Below, one piece after another: positions 5,402-5,492 of a stretch of DNA of 5,492 nucleotides (within the stretch, counting starts at the first letter, position 1; the number at the start of each line of letters is the position of its first letter). A program made the translations under genes and the position numbers. Under the pieces are notes generated by a model. It saw only the letters and a list, made by a program, of their open reading frames with translations. It was not told the origin of the DNA and did no database searches. The stretch spans positions 1 through 5,492 of the forward strand of contig WOYJ01000045.1 of NCBI GenBank assembly GCA_011620845.1, given 5' to 3'. Source of the stretch: Methanobacteriaceae archaeon (GTDB lineage: Archaea > Methanobacteriota > Methanobacteria > Methanobacteriales > Methanobacteriaceae).

Positions 5402-5492
5402 GAACTTAAATTATATTACACAGAATATACCGGTTGTTGTTCATTATTACATTTACACATCTAATAATCAAGATTTATTACATCGTTTATAG

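Noticed and set aside
3262..5433. Shared ACCGG element (TATTTACCGG at 3262-3271 and AATATACCGG at 5424-5433) as a common regulator site
   Set aside because: Only 8 of 10 bases match and most matching bases are A/T; two sites are too few to distinguish from chance.
5416..5460. Minus-strand 14-codon open frame (begins MCKCNNEQQ) upstream of the Fe-S operon
   Set aside because: No ribosome binding site, very short, and in AT-rich DNA where such frames are common. A leader peptide cannot be supported.

Overview
The window looks like a stretch of a methanogenic archaeon's chromosome, most likely order Methanobacteriales and probably Methanobacterium. The main reason is a clear mfnB gene, an enzyme of methanofuran synthesis. 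Archaeal IMP dehydrogenase and MobA genes, AT-rich intergenic spacers with TATA/BRE-like boxes, and GAGG/GGAGG ribosome binding sites fit the same picture. The genus is an inference; no rRNA gene is present to settle it.

All five genes lie on the minus strand, so transcription runs from high to low coordinates. From the right: a 226-bp leader region (5267-5492) carries a promoter candidate and a small palindrome. Next is a two-gene unit joined by an ATGA overlap, made of a CCG-domain iron-sulfur protein (LutA/HdrB-like, 4568-5266) and a LUD-domain protein with two 4Fe-4S motifs (LutB-like, 3351-4571). A 253-bp spacer with inverted repeats and a good BRE/TATA pair leads into mfnB (2384-3097). 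A 112-bp spacer separates mfnB from guaB (784-2271), and a 50-bp T-rich spacer separates guaB from mobA (137-733). The left end (1-153) is AT-rich repeat DNA: two perfect 26-bp tandem copies, then three degenerate 30-bp copies, the last of which includes the 3' end of mobA.

Functionally, MfnB makes the furan precursor of methanofuran. MobA adds GMP to molybdopterin, giving the dinucleotide cofactor used by formylmethanofuran dehydrogenase and formate dehydrogenase. GuaB supplies the guanine nucleotide that MobA consumes. The three therefore all bear on the first step of CO2-reducing methanogenesis, although their spacers suggest separate or only partly shared transcription. The LutAB-like pair is the least explained part of the window: a translationally coupled redox module with no visible LutC, flavin oxidase or transporter, and no obvious substrate in a hydrogenotrophic methanogen.

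Two starts were moved inward from the longest open frame on sequence evidence. mfnB is placed at a TTG preceded by GGAGG, and guaB at an internal ATG. The LutB-like gene was likewise placed at the ATG of the ATGA overlap. No tRNA, rRNA, CRISPR array, insertion sequence or defence system was found.
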